Shown in pieces: positions 45,729 to 57,458 of a stretch of DNA of 64,000 nucleotides. Made by a program: the position numbers and the translations under genes. Position 1 is the first letter of the stretch, and every line of letters begins with the position of its first letter. This stretch comes from Delphinus delphis (taxonomy: Eukaryota; Chordata; Mammalia; Artiodactyla; Delphinidae). Below the pieces are notes generated by a model that ran no database searches, was not told the DNA's origin, and saw only the letters and a program-made list of their open reading frames with translations. The stretch spans positions 44,916,006 through 44,980,005 of the forward strand of contig NC_082684.1 in assembly GCF_949987515.2 (NCBI RefSeq), written 5' to 3'.

Positions 45729-46114
45729 CCTACTGCCATTTTGTTAATTGCTTTGGATTTGTTTTTGTAGGTCTTTTTCTCCCCTTCCTCTTTTGTACTC
45801 TTGTGATTTGATGACTAACTTTATTACTGTGTTTGGATTCCTTTTTCTTTTTCATGTATCTATTGTAGATTTTTGGTTTGCGGTTACCATGATGGCAGTC
45901 TATAAACAAGAGTGTTTTTAATTTCAAATACAGCTTATATATAAATAAGATTCTTTTAATTTCAAATGCATTTCCAGTGTCCTGCATTTGTACACTTCTC
46001 ACGATTGCTGGTTTTGATATCATATTTGTGTGTGGAGGATTTCCTACCTTTATCAGTGAGCTTTTCCATTCATAATTTTCTTGTTTCTACTTGTGGCCTT
46101 TTATTTTTTTCTGC

Positions 46115-46990
46115 CTAGAGAAGTTCCTTTAGCATTTGTTGCAAAGCTGGTCTGGTGATGCTGAATTCTCTTAGCTTCTGCTTGTCTGTAAATCTGATTT
46201 CTCCATTTAATCTTAATGAGAGCTCTGCTGGGTAGAGTATTCTTTGTTGTAGGTTCTTCCCTTTCATCAGTTTAAATATATCATGCCACTCCCTTCTGGC
46301 CTGTAGAGTTTCTGCTGAAAAAATCAGATGATAACCTTATGGCAAATCCCTTGTATGTTATTTGTTGCTTTTCCCTTGTTGCTTTCAATACTTTGTCTAT
46401 AACTCCTGTCAGTTTGATTACTATGTGTCTTGGCATGTTCCTCCTTGGCTTTATCCTGCCTGGGACTCTCTGCACTTCCTGGACTTGGGTGTCTGTTTCC
46501 TTTCCCATGTTAGGGAAGTTTTCAGCTATTATCTCTTCAAATATCTTTTCAGGTCCTTTCTCTCTCTTCTCCATCTGGGATCCTTATAATGTGAATGTTG
46601 GTGTGTTTAATTTCGTCCCAGAGGCCTCTTAGACTATCCTCATTTCTTTTCATTCTATTCCATGGCAGTCATTTCCGCCATGTTGTCTTCCAGTTCACTT
46701 ATCTGTTCTTCTGCCTCATTTATTCTGCTGTTGATTCCGTCTAGTATATTTTTCAGTTCTGTTATTGTATTGCTCACTTCTTTCTGTTTGTTCTTTAGTT
46801 TGTCTAGGTCTTTGTTAAACACTTCTTGTATCTTCTCGGTGTGTGCCTCCATTCTTTTTCTGAGATCTTGGATCATCTTTACTATCATTACTCTAAATTC
46901 TATTTTGGGTAGATTGCCTATCTCCACTTCATTTAGTTGTTCTTCTTGGGTTTCTTCTTGTTCCTTTGTCTGGGACCTCTGGCATCTCAT
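46115..46990 (-). pseudogene. L1-G ORF1p remnant
   Basis: The remnant starts MRCQRSQTKEQEETQEEQ at 46990. The frame stays open through the coiled coil (RKRMEAHTEKIQEVFNKDLDKL) to about 46655; the RNA-binding part is at 46281-46574 (EKIFEEIIAENFPNMGKETD) in another frame. A stop or shift at 46575-46655 breaks it. Confidence 0.85.
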
Positions 46991-47919
46991 TCTGTGTAAT
47001 TTTTTTGTAATTGCGGTTTCCATTCTGCAGGCTGCAGGGTTGCAATTCTCCTTCTGCTGTCTGCCTCCTGGTGGATGAGGCTGGCCTAAGAGGCTTGTGC
47101 AGGCTTCCTGGTGGTAGGGACTGGTTCCTGCCCACTGATGGATGGAGCTGGGTCTTGTACGTCTGGTGGGCAGGGCTGTGTCAGGGGGTGTGTTTAGCAC
47201 ACAGCTGTGTGCTCAGGAAGACTTTCAGCAGCCTGTTTGCTGATGGCTGGGGCTGTGTTCCTGCTCTATTGGTTGTTTGGCCTGAGGCATTACAAGGCTG
47301 TTGGGTGGGGCCAGGTCTTGGTGAGAAAATGGTGGCCTCCAGGAGGGCTCACGCTAATGAGTACTCCTCAGGACTACCACTGCCAGTGTCTGTCACTGCA
47401 GTGAGCCACAGCCGCCCCTGCCTACACAGGAAATCCTCCAATACCAGCAGGTAGGTCTGGTTCTCTTATGAGGTCACTGCTTTTTCCCCTGGTTCCTGGT
47501 GTGCACAAGAACTTGTGTGTGCCCTCCAAGAGTGAAGTTTCTGTTTCCCTCAGTCCTTTGGAAGTCCTGAAATCAAACCCCTTCAAAACCAGATGCTCTG
47601 GGGGCTCCTCTTCCCATTTCCAGAACCCCAGGCTGGGGCTCAGAACTTTCACTCCCATGGGAGAACCTCTGCAATGTAATTATTTTCTAGTTTGTGGGTC
47701 ACCCATATGGTGGGTATGGGATTTGATTTTATCGTTATTGCTCCCCTCCTACCATCCCACTGTGGCTTCTTCTTTGTCTTTGGATGTAGGATATCTTTTT
47801 TGGTAGGTTCCAGTGACTTTTTTGTTGATGGTTGTTCAACAGTTAGTTGTGATTTTTGTGTTTTCATAAGAAGAGGTGAGCTCACATTCTTCTACTCTGC
47901 CATCTTATCTCTGCCCCCG

Positions 47920-48289
47920 GGCCACGTTGTTAAACAACCTTCCTTTTCCTTCCTGTAGGGCAGTTCTTGGTAAACAACATCTTACAAATTTTCAGTCTGT
48001 GGTCTTCTATATTCCACACACTCTTGACTCCCATGTCTAGGACAGGTGTCCCTCTGTGCCTTTCAGTACTTTCTGTGCCTTTCAGTACTTTCTTTATGAC
48101 TGTACTTATCACACAATATCCTAATGATTTGAGGTCTTGCCTGTAACCTTTTCCAGACTCCACAATTCGAGGGCAGAGCTCTGAACATCCTGGTCACTGC
48201 CAGTTTTCCAGTTCCTAGCTCCTGCTTAATCATGGCAACCAATTATGGACTGTTCCTGGGTACAGCACTGCTCCAATCTTTCTTACTCG
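47920..48289. other. Intronic unique stretch with a 19-bp tandem repeat
   Basis: No gene. TGTGCCTTTCAGTACTTTC occurs twice head-to-tail at 48055-48073 and 48074-48092. Confidence 0.6.
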
Positions 48290-48445
48290 TTCTCACAGTA
48301 ATCCTAAAGGATATATACTAGCATTATTCCGGTTACCTGGATGTGAGGCAAGGTACAGAGAGGTCAAGTCACTGACTCAAGACTGCAGATCTACTAAGTG
48401 GTAGACCAGGACTTGGACCTATGGCCTGACCTCAGAACCACTAAT
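48290..48445 (+). repeat. MIR remnant
   Basis: CAGAGAGGTCAAGTCACTGA and TAAGTGGTAGACCAGGACTT match the MIR core and tail order. It is diverged. Confidence 0.7.
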
Positions 48446-48659
48446 ACACAGTGGCTGCTCAAACAGTAGCCTGTTTTCCCTCTTAGCTGTTATTTTTATG
48501 TGCTCTTTCTATCTGTGAACAAAATACATGAACCAGAGTAGACAAGAAACTCATCCTGTGATGTGCTGTCCAGGACCCAGTGTATGCTTTCTATCTGCCC
48601 AGGGAGGCAATGCTCTGGTGATGGTGAGAGCCAGGTGTGACTCCCCACATGATGTTACT

Positions 48660-48890
48660 GAGCAGAAGCCAGGAGTTCAGGCTTTAAAGCAGGAGGACCT
48701 GTGTTTCAATCCCATCTGCTGTTACCTTCTAACTCTGTGACTGGGCATTATTTAACCTCTCTATGCTACAACTTCCTCATCCATAAGATGGGGATAATTC
48801 CACTTCTCTGACAAGGCTGATGTGCAGATTAAATGAGCTAATGTCTCTGAAATGTTAATGCAGTGTCTGCACTCAGCAAACATACACCGA
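48660..48890 (+). repeat. MIR, well preserved
   Basis: This contains the MIR series in order: AGCAGGAGGACCTGTGTTTC, CTGTGACTGGGC, CTTCCTCATCCATAAGATGG, GATTAAATGAGCTAATG and a GCACTCAGCAAAC end. It is gene-antisense in PELI2 intron 5. Confidence 0.85.
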
Positions 48891-49500
48891 CTTCTTACTA
48901 TTGCTGTTATAATGATGCCCTACTTAGGGCAACCTAGCTCAGTTTTGTGACGATCAGAAACACAACGTTTTCTATGATCAGAAACACAAAGTTATTTGGA
49001 AAAACAGCCTTCACATTCTCTTCCCTATTTACAATCTCTTGGAAAGTGTTTAAACAAAGTTTATGGAATTTGTTTGGCTTTCTTAGAAAATGCTTTTCAT
49101 ATTTACTCAGCCATGATGCTCAAGATTGGGCCTTATCATAAAAGGCAGAAGCTATACCTGCAGCTGAATAATGGTGTAAACTAGGAATAAAAATAACAAT
49201 TCCTGAAAAACAAACATCCAGTAGAGAATAGCAAACCAAGTTAGTAAAATAGTCCCCCACCTTCGTTTTCCATCTTAGGAATATTCGGTTATCATGCTGC
49301 TCTCTGAAAAAATGCTAGATCACATCTTGTATTCCCTATATTTTTTCTCTGGTGGTTTGGAAGAAATTATTTGTTCTCTCTTGTTCTAGCTTCTACCTAA
49401 CAATTAATAAAATTTCCACTCCAGTACTTTTAATTAAGAACCTTTTAGTGCTGTGCCCCATGCTTACGGCAAGATCAGAAACCCAAAGCCTCCTAGTTTT

Positions 49501-50062
49501 CTTTTTTTTAAATCTTTATTGGAGTATAATTGCTTTACAATGTTGTGTTAGTTTCTGCTGTATAACGAAGTGAATCAGCTATACCTATACTTATATCCCC
49601 ATATCTCTTCCCTCTTGCGTCTCCCTCCCACCTTCCCTATCCCACCCCTCTAGGTGGTCACAAAGCACTGAGCTGATCTCCCTGTTTAATGCACCTGCTT
49701 CCCACTAGCTAGCTATTTTACATTGGATAGTGTATATATGTCAATGCTACTCTCTCACTTCATCCCAGCTTACCCCTTTCCCCTCCCCATGCCCTCAAGT
49801 CCATTCTCTCCTCTGTGTGTTTATTCCTGTCCTGTCCCTAGGTTCGTCAGAACCATTTTTTTTAGATTCCATATATCTGTGTTAGCATACAGTATTTGTT
49901 TTTCTCTTTCTGACTTACTTCACTCTGTATGACAGACTCTAGGTCCATGCACCCCACTACAAATAACTCAATTTCGTTTCTTTTTATGGCTGAGTAATAT
50001 TCCATTGTATATATGTGCCACATCTTCTTTATCCATTCATCTGTCGATGGACACTTAGGTTG
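49501..50062 (-). mobile_element. Truncated L1 3' end in PELI2 intron 5
   Basis: A minus-strand L1 3'UTR and end of ORF2, truncated at 50062. The imperfect duplication CAAAGCCTCCTAGTTT (49484-49499) and CAAAGTCTCCTGTTT (50063-50077) flanks it. L1-H later inserted 20-35 bases to the right. Confidence 0.85.
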
Positions 50063-50097
50063 CAAAGTCTCCTGTTTAAGTTATTAAAATTATTCTC

Positions 50098-52315
50098 GGG
50101 GCGGAGGGGAAGATGGCAGAAGAGTAGGACGCGGAGATCACCTTCCTCCCCACAGATACACGAGAAATACATCTACACGTGGAGCAACTCCTACAGAACA
50201 CCTACTGAACGCTGGCAGAAGACCTCAGACCTCCCAAAAGGCAAGAAACTCCCCACGTACCTGGGTAGGGTAAAAGAAAAAAAGAAAAAACAGAGACAAA
50301 AGAATAGGGACAGGACCTGCACCAGTGGGAGGGAGCTGTGAAGGAGGAAAGGTTTCCACAAACTAGGAAGGCCCTTCGCGGGCGGAGACTAAGGGAGGCA
50401 GAGGGGGGAGCTTCGGTGCCGCAGAGGAGAGCACAGCAACGGGTGCAGAGGGCAAAACGGGGAGATTCCTGGCACTCACCAGCCCGAGAGGCTTGTCTGC
50501 TCACCCGCCCGGGTGGGCGGGGCTGCAAGCTGAGGCTCGGGCTTCGGTTGGAGCGCAGGGAGAGGACTGGGGTTGGCGGCATGAACACAGCCTGCAGGGG
50601 GTTAGTGCACCACGGCTAGCCGGGAGGGAGTCCGGGAAAAGGTCTGGAGCTGCCGAAGAGGCAAGAGACTTTTTCTTACCTCTTTGTTTCCTGGTGTGTG
50701 AGGACAGGGGTTTAAGAGCGCTGCTTAAAGGAACTCCAGAGGTGGGCGCGAGCCGCGGCTAAAAGCGTGGACCCCAGAGATGGGCGGGAGATGCTAAGGC
50801 TGCTGCTGCCGCCACCAAGAAGCCTGTGTGCGAGCACAGGTCACTATCCACATCCCTCTTCCAGGGAGCCTGTGCAGCCCGCCACTGCCAGGTTCCTGGG
50901 ATCCAGGGACAACGCCCCCCAGGAGAACACACGAGGCGCCTCAGGCTGGTGCAACATCACGCCAACCTCTGCCGCCGCAGGCTCGCCCCCACACTCCTCC
51001 CTCCCCCTGGCCTGAGTGAGCCAGAGCCCCCGAATCAGCGGCTCGTTTAACCCCGTCCTGTCTGAGCAAAAAACAGACGCCTCCAGCGACCTACACGCAG
51101 AGACGGGGCCAAATCCAAAGCTAAGCCCCTGGAAGCTGTGAGAACAAAGAAGAGAAAGGGAAATCTCTCCCAGCAGCCTCAGAAGCAGCGGATTAAAGCT
51201 TCACAATCAACTTGATGTACCCTGCATCTGTGGAATACATGAATAGACAACGAATCATCCCAAATCGAGGAGGCGGACTTTGAGAGCAAGATTTATTTTT
51301 CCCCTTTTCCTCTTTTTGTGAGTGTGTATGTTTCTGTGTGAGATTTTTGTCTGTATAGCTTTGCTTCCACCATTTGTCCTAGGGTTCTATCTGTCTGTGT
51401 TTTTTTGTTTTTTAATTTTTTTCTTAATAATTAATTTTAATAACTTTATTATACTTTACATTCTTTCTTCCTTCCCTTCCTTCCCTTGCTCCCTCCTTTA
51501 GACAACGAATCATCCCAAATTGAGGAGGTAGACTTTGAGAGCAAGATTTATGATTTTTTCCCCTTTACCTCTTTTTGTGAGGGTGTATGTGTATACTTCT
51601 GTGTAAGATTTTGTCTGTATAGCTTTGCTTCCATCATTTTTCCTAAGGTTCTATACATCTCTTTATTTTCTAAATAATTATTTTCTAATTTAATAACTTT
51701 ATTATATTTTACTTTATTTTATTTTACTGTATCTTTTCTTTCTTCCTTTCCCTCCTTTCTTTCCTTCCTTCCTTCCTTCCCTCCTTTCTTTCTACTTTTT
51801 CTCCCTTTTATTCTAAGCCGGGTGGATGAAAGGCTCTTGGTGCTGCATCCAGGAGTCAGTGCTGTGCCTCTGAGGTGGGAGAGCCAACATCAGGACACTG
51901 GTCCACAAGAGGCCTCCCAGCTGCACATAATAGCAAACAGCGAAAATCTCTCACAGATCTCCATCTCAACACCAGCACCCAGCTTCACTCAATGACCAAC
52001 AAGCTACAGTGCTGGACAACCTATGCCAAACAACTAGCAAAACAGGAACACAACCCCACCCATTAGCAGAGAGGCTGCCTAAAATCATAATAAGTCCACA
52101 GACACCACAAAACACACCACCAGACGTGGACCTGCCCACTAGAGAGACAAGATCCAGCCTCATCCACCAGAACACAGGCACTATTCCCCTCCACCAGGAA
52201 ACCTACACAACCCACTGAACCAACCTTAGCCACTGGGGACATACACCAAAAACAACGGGAACTACGAACCTGAAGCTTGCAAAAAGGAGACCCCAAACAC
52301 AGTAAGATAAGCAAA
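50098..52315 (+). promoter_or_regulatory. L1-H 5'UTR with internal-promoter position and tandem duplication
   Basis: This is a CpG-rich first kilobase followed by T-rich and TTCC-rich sequence. A segment beginning GACAACGAATCATCCCAAAT at 51246 is repeated from 51501, so the period is 255 bp. L1-F and L1-B appear to have a single copy. The promoter role is from general L1 knowledge; strength cannot be read here. Confidence 0.7.
51246..51800 (+). repeat. Tandem duplication inside the L1-H 5'UTR
   Basis: Unit 1 is 51246-51500; unit 2 starts at 51501 and runs to about 51800 through a longer TTCC-rich end. Both start GACAACGAATCATCCCAAAT and share GACTTTGAGAGCAAGATTTA and CTGTATAGCTTTGCTTCCA. They differ at many positions, so the duplication is not very recent. 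Confidence 0.88.
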
Positions 52316-53202
52316 ATGAGAGGACAGAAAAAAAGACAGCAGATGAAGGAGCAAGGTAAAAAGCCACCAGACCTAACAAATGAAGAGGAAATAGGAAATC
52401 TACCTGAAAAAGAATTCAGAATAATGATAGTAAAGATGATCCAAAATCTTGGAAATAGAATGGACAAAATGCAAGAAACATTTAACAAGGACCTAGAAGA
52501 ACTAAAGATGAAACAAACAATGATGAACAACACAATAAATGAAATTAAAAGTACTCTAGATGGGATCAAGAGCAGAATAACTTAGGCAGAAGAACGAATA
52601 AGTGACCTGGAAGATAAAATAGTGAAAATAACTACTGCAGAGAAGAATAAAGAATGAAAAGAACTGAGGACAGTCTCAGAGACCTCTGGGACAACTTTAA
52701 ACGCACCAACATTCGAATTATAGAGGTTCTAGAAGAAGAAGAGAAAAAGAAAGGGACTGAGAAAATATTTGAAGAGATTATAGTTGAAAACTTCCCTAAT
52801 ATGGGAAAGAAAATAGTTAGTCAAGTCCAGGAAGCACAGAGAGTCCCATACAGGATAAATCCAAGGAGAAATATGCCAAGACACATATTAATCAAACTGT
52901 CAAAAATTAAATACAAAGAAAGCATATTAAAAGCAGCAAGGGAAAAACAACAAATAACACACAAGGGGATCCCCATAAGGTTAACAGCTGATCGTTCAGC
53001 ACAAACTCTGCAAGCCAGAAGGGACTGGCAGGACATACTGGAAGTGATGAAGGAGAAAAACCTACAACCAAGATTACTCTACCCAGCAAGGATCTCATTC
53101 AGATTTGATGGAGAAATTAAAACCTTTACAGACAAGCAAAAGCTGAGAGAGTTCAGCACCACCAAACCAGCTTTACAACAAATGCTAAAGGAACTTCTCT
53201 AG
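52316..53202 (+). pseudogene. L1-H ORF1p remnant
   Basis: The frame starts MRGQKKRQQMKEQGKKPPD at 52316. The coiled-coil part ends at a TAG at 52583; the RNA-binding part resumes in another frame at 52654 (MKRTEDSLRDLWDNFKRTNI) and is open to the normal C-terminus TKPALQQMLKELL with a stop at 53200. So a stop codon plus a frameshift around 52583-52653 inactivate it, while the C-terminal half is otherwise well preserved. Confidence 0.93.
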
Positions 53203-53260
53203 GCAAGAAACACAAGAGATGGAAAAGACCTATAATAACGAACCCAAAACAATTTAGAAA

Positions 53261-56200
53261 ATGGTAATAGGAACATACATATCAATAATTACCTTTAATG
53301 TAAATGGACTAAGTGCTCCTACCAAAAGACACAGACTGGGTGAATGGATACAAAAACAAGACCCATATATATGCTGTCTACAAGAGACCCACTTCAGGCC
53401 TAGAGACACATACAGACTGAGAGTAAGGGGATGGAAAAAGATATTCCATGCAAATGGAAACCAAAAGAAAGCTGGAGTCGCAATTCTCATATCAGACAAA
53501 CTAGACTTTAAAATAAAGACTATTGAAGAGACAAAGAAGGACACTACAAAGGGATCAATCCAAGAAGAAGATATAACAACTGTAAATATTTATGCACCCA
53601 ACATAGGAGCACCTCAACACATAAGGCAAATACTAACAGCCATAAAAGGGGAAATCGACAGTAACACATTCATAGTAGGGGACTTTAACACCCCACTTTC
53701 ACCAATGGAGAGATCATCCAAAATGAAAATAAATAAGGAAACACAAGCTTTAAATGATACATTAAACAAGATGGACTTAATTGATATTTATAGGACACTC
53801 CATCCAAAAACAACACAATACACATTTTCTCAAGTGCTCATGGAATAGTCTCCAGGAAAGATCATATCTTGGGTCACAAATCAAGCCTTGGTAAATTTAA
53901 GAAAATTGAAATCGTATTAAGTATCTTTTCCAACCAGAACGCCATGAGACTAGCTATCAATTAACAGGAAAAGATCTGTAAAAAAATACAAACACATGGA
54001 GGCTAAACAATACACTACTTAATAACGAATTGATCACTGAAGAAATCAAAGAGGAAATCAAAAAATACCTAGAAACAAATGACAATGGAGCCACGACGAC
54101 CCAAAACCTATGGGATGCAGTGATGCAGCAAAAGCAGTTTTAAGAGGGAAGTTTATAGCAATACAATCCTACCTTAAGAAACAGGAAACATCTCAAATAC
54201 ACAACCTAACCTTGCACCTAAAGCAATTAGAGAAAGAAGAACGAAAAAACCCCAAAGTTAGCAGAAGGAAAGAATTCATAAAAATCAGATCAGAAAGAAA
54301 TGAAAAAGAAATGAAGGAAACAATAGCAAAGATCAATAAAACTAAAAGCTGGTTCCTTGAGAAGATAAACAAAATAGATAAACCATTAGCTAAACTCATC
54401 AAGAAAAAAAGGGAGAAGACTCAAATCAACAGAATTAGAAATGAATAAGGAGAAGTAACAACTAACACTGCAGAAATACAAAAGATCATGAGAGGTTACT
54501 ACAAGCAACTCTATGCCAATAAAATGGACAACCTGGAAGAAATGGACAAATTCTTAGAAATGCACAACCTGCCAAGACTGAGGAAGAAATAGAAAATATG
54601 AACAGACCAATCACCAGCACTGAAATTGAAACTGTGATTAAAACTCTTCCAACAAACAAAAGCCCAGGACCAGATGGCTTCACAGGCGAATTCTATCAAA
54701 CATTTAGAGAAGAGCTAACACCTATCCTTCTCAAACTCTTCCAAAATATAGCAGAGGGAGGAACACTCCCAAATTCCTTCCACGAGGTCACCATCACCTT
54801 GATATGAAAACCAGACAAGGATGTCACAAAGAAAGAAAACTACGGGCCAATATCACTGATGAACATAGATGCAAAAATCCTCAACAAAATAGTAACAAAC
54901 AAACAGAATCCAACAGCACATTAAAAGGATCATACACCATGATCAAGTGGGGTTTATTCCAGGAATGCAAGGATTCTTCAGTATATGCAAATCAATCAAT
55001 GTGATACACCATATTAACAAATTGAAGGAGAAAAACCATATGATCATCTCAGTAGATGCAGAGAAAGCTTTTGACAAAATTCAACACCCATTTATGATAA
55101 AAACCCTGCAGAAAGTAGGCATAGAGGGAACTTTCCTCAACATAATAAAGGACATATATGAGAAGCCCACAGCCAACATCATCCTGAATGGTGAAAAACT
55201 GAAAGCATTTCCACTAAGATCAGGAACAAGACAAGGTTGCCCACTCTCACCACTCTTATTCAACATAGTTTTGGAAGTTTTAGCCACAGCAATCAGAGAA
55301 GAAAAGGAAATAAAAGGAATCCAAATCGGAAAAGAAGAAGTAAAGCTGTCACTGTTTGCAGATGACATGATACTATACATAGAGAATCCTAAAGATGCTA
55401 CCAGAAAACTACTAGAGCTAATCAATGAATTTGGTAAAGTTGCAGAATACAAAATTAATGCACAGAAATCTCTTGCATTCCTATACACTAATGATGAAAA
55501 ATCTGAAAGTGAAATCAAGAAAACACTCCCATTTACCATTGCAACAAAAAGAATAAAATATCTAGGAATAAACATACCTAAGGAGACAAAAGACCTGTAT
55601 GCAGAAACTTATAAGACACTGATGAAAGAAATTAAAGATGATACAAACAGATGGGGAGATATACCATGTTCTTGGATTGGAAGAATCAACATTGTGAAAA
55701 TGACTCTACTACCCAAAGCAATCTACAGATTCAATGCAATCCCTATCAAACTACCACTGGCATTTTTCACAGAACTAGAACAAAAAATTTTACAATTTGT
55801 ATGGAAACACAAAAGACCCCGAATAGCCAAAGCAATCTTGAGAACGAAAAACAGAGCTGGAGGAATCAGGCTCCCTGACTTCAGACTATACTACAAAGCT
55901 ACAGTAATGAAGACAGTAGGGTAGTGGCACAAAAACAGAAATATAGATCAATGGAACAGGATAGAAAGCCCAGAGATAAACCCATGCACATACGGTCACC
56001 TTATCTTTGATAAAGGAGGCAGGAATGTACAGTGGAGAAAGGACAGCCTCTTCAATAAGTGGTGCTGGGAAAACTGGACAGGTACATGTAAAAGTATGAG
56101 ATTAGATCACTCCCTACACCATACACAAAAATAAGCTCAAAATGGATTAAAGACCTAAATGTAAGGCCAGAAACTATCAAACTCATAGAGGAAAACATAG

Positions 56201-57048
56201 GCAGAACACTCTATGACATAAGTCACAGCAAGATCCTTTTTGACCCACCTCCTAGAGAAATGGAAATAAAAACAAAAATAAACAAATGGGACCTAATGAA
56301 ACTTCAAAGCTTTTGCACAGCAAAGGAAACCATAAAGAAGACCAAAAGACAACCCTCAGAATGGGAGAAAATATTTGCAAATGAAACAATGGACAAAGGA
56401 TTAATCTCCAAAATTTACAAGCAGCTCATGCAGCTCAATAACAAAAAAACAAACAACCCAATCCAAAAATGGGCAGAAGACCTAAATAGTCATTTCTCCA
56501 AAAAAGATATACAGACTACCAAGAAAGACATGAAAGAATGCTCAATATCATTAATCATTGGAGAAATGCAAATCAAAACTACAATGAGATATCATCTCAC
56601 ACCAGTCAGAATGGCCATCATCAAAAAATCTAGAAAGAATAAATGCTGGAGAGGGTGTGGAGAAAAGGGAACACTCTTGCACTGCTGGTGGGAATGTGAA
56701 TTGGTTCAGCCAGTATGGAGAACAGTATGGAGGTTCCTTAAAAAACTACAAATAGAACTACCATATGACCCAGCAATCCCACTACTGGGCATATACCCTG
56801 AGAAAACCAAAATTCAAAAAGAGTCACGTACCAAAATGTTCATTGCAGCTCTCTTTACAATAGCCCGGAGATGGAAACAACCTAAGTGCCCATCATCGGA
56901 TGAATGGATAAAGAAGATGTGGCACATATATACAATGGACTATTACTCAGCCGTCAAAAGAAACGAAATTGAGCTATTTGTAATGAGGTGGATAGACTTA
57001 GAGTCTGTCATACAGAGTGAAGTAAGTCAGAAAGAGAAAGACAAATAA
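53261..57048 (+). pseudogene. L1-H ORF2p remnant (endonuclease, reverse transcriptase)
   Basis: The frame starts MVIGTYISIITFNVNGL at 53261, 58 bp after ORF1. The endonuclease frame is open to 53848. The linker is at 54110-54448 and RT entry at 54598-54807 ([14 protein letters not shown]). A 325-codon RT frame at 54947-55924 includes [13 protein letters not shown] and the catalytic FADD at 55355-55366. A 262-codon C-terminal frame at 56260-57048 contains [18 protein letters not shown]. At least four breaks separate these, and the last frame ends at a TAA slightly before the usual C-terminus. Confidence 0.93.
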
Positions 57049-57458
57049 CGTATGCTAACACATATATATGGAATTTAAGAAAAAAAATGTCATGAAGAGC
57101 CTCGGGGTAAGACAGGAATAAAGACACAGACCTACTGGAGTACGGACTTGAGGATATGGGGAGGGGGAAGGGTGAACTGTGACAAAGCGAGAGAGAGGCA
57201 TGGACATATATACACTAACAAACGTAAGGTAGATAGCTAGTGGGAAGAAGCCGCATAGCACAGGGATATCAGCTCGGTGCTTTGTGACCGTCTGGAGGGG
57301 TGGGATACGGAGGGTGGGAGGGAGGGAGATGCAAGAGGGAAGAGATATGGGAACATATGTATATGTATAACTGATTCACTTTGTTATAGAGCAGAAACTA
57401 ACATACCATTGTAAAGCAATTATACTCCAATAAAGATGTTTTAAAAAAAATTATTCTC

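Larger units (their letters stand above)
42035..47919 (-). mobile_element. L1-G: L1 with internal deletion in PELI2 intron 5, gene-sense
   Basis: The 3' end is at about 42035 and the 5' end at about 47919 (leader GCAGAGATAAGATGGCAGAG on the minus strand). The 5'UTR is about 0.93 kb and of the same type as L1-D. Near 42569 the sequence jumps from the ORF2 end to sequence normally about 0.48 kb upstream, an internal deletion. No matching target duplication is seen. Because it reads in the PELI2 direction, its poly(A) signals could in principle affect the PELI2 pre-mRNA. Confidence 0.88.
50098..57446 (+). mobile_element. L1-H: full-length L1 antisense to PELI2
   Basis: A 7.3-kb plus-strand L1 flanked by AAAATTATTCTC at 50086-50097 and 57447-57458 (an exact 12-bp match). 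It has a 2.2-kb 5'UTR starting with GGAAGATGGCAGAAGAGTAG, then ORF1, ORF2, a short 3'UTR and an AATAAAGATG signal near the tail. The exact duplication suggests it is among the younger insertions. Stops in ORF1 (52583) and breaks throughout ORF2 show it cannot move on its own. Confidence 0.95.

Noticed and set aside
54947..55924. An active reverse transcriptase gene, because FADD and flanking motifs are intact over 325 codons
   Set aside because: It is an internal part of L1-H ORF2 with frame breaks on both sides and a broken ORF1, so no complete protein is made.
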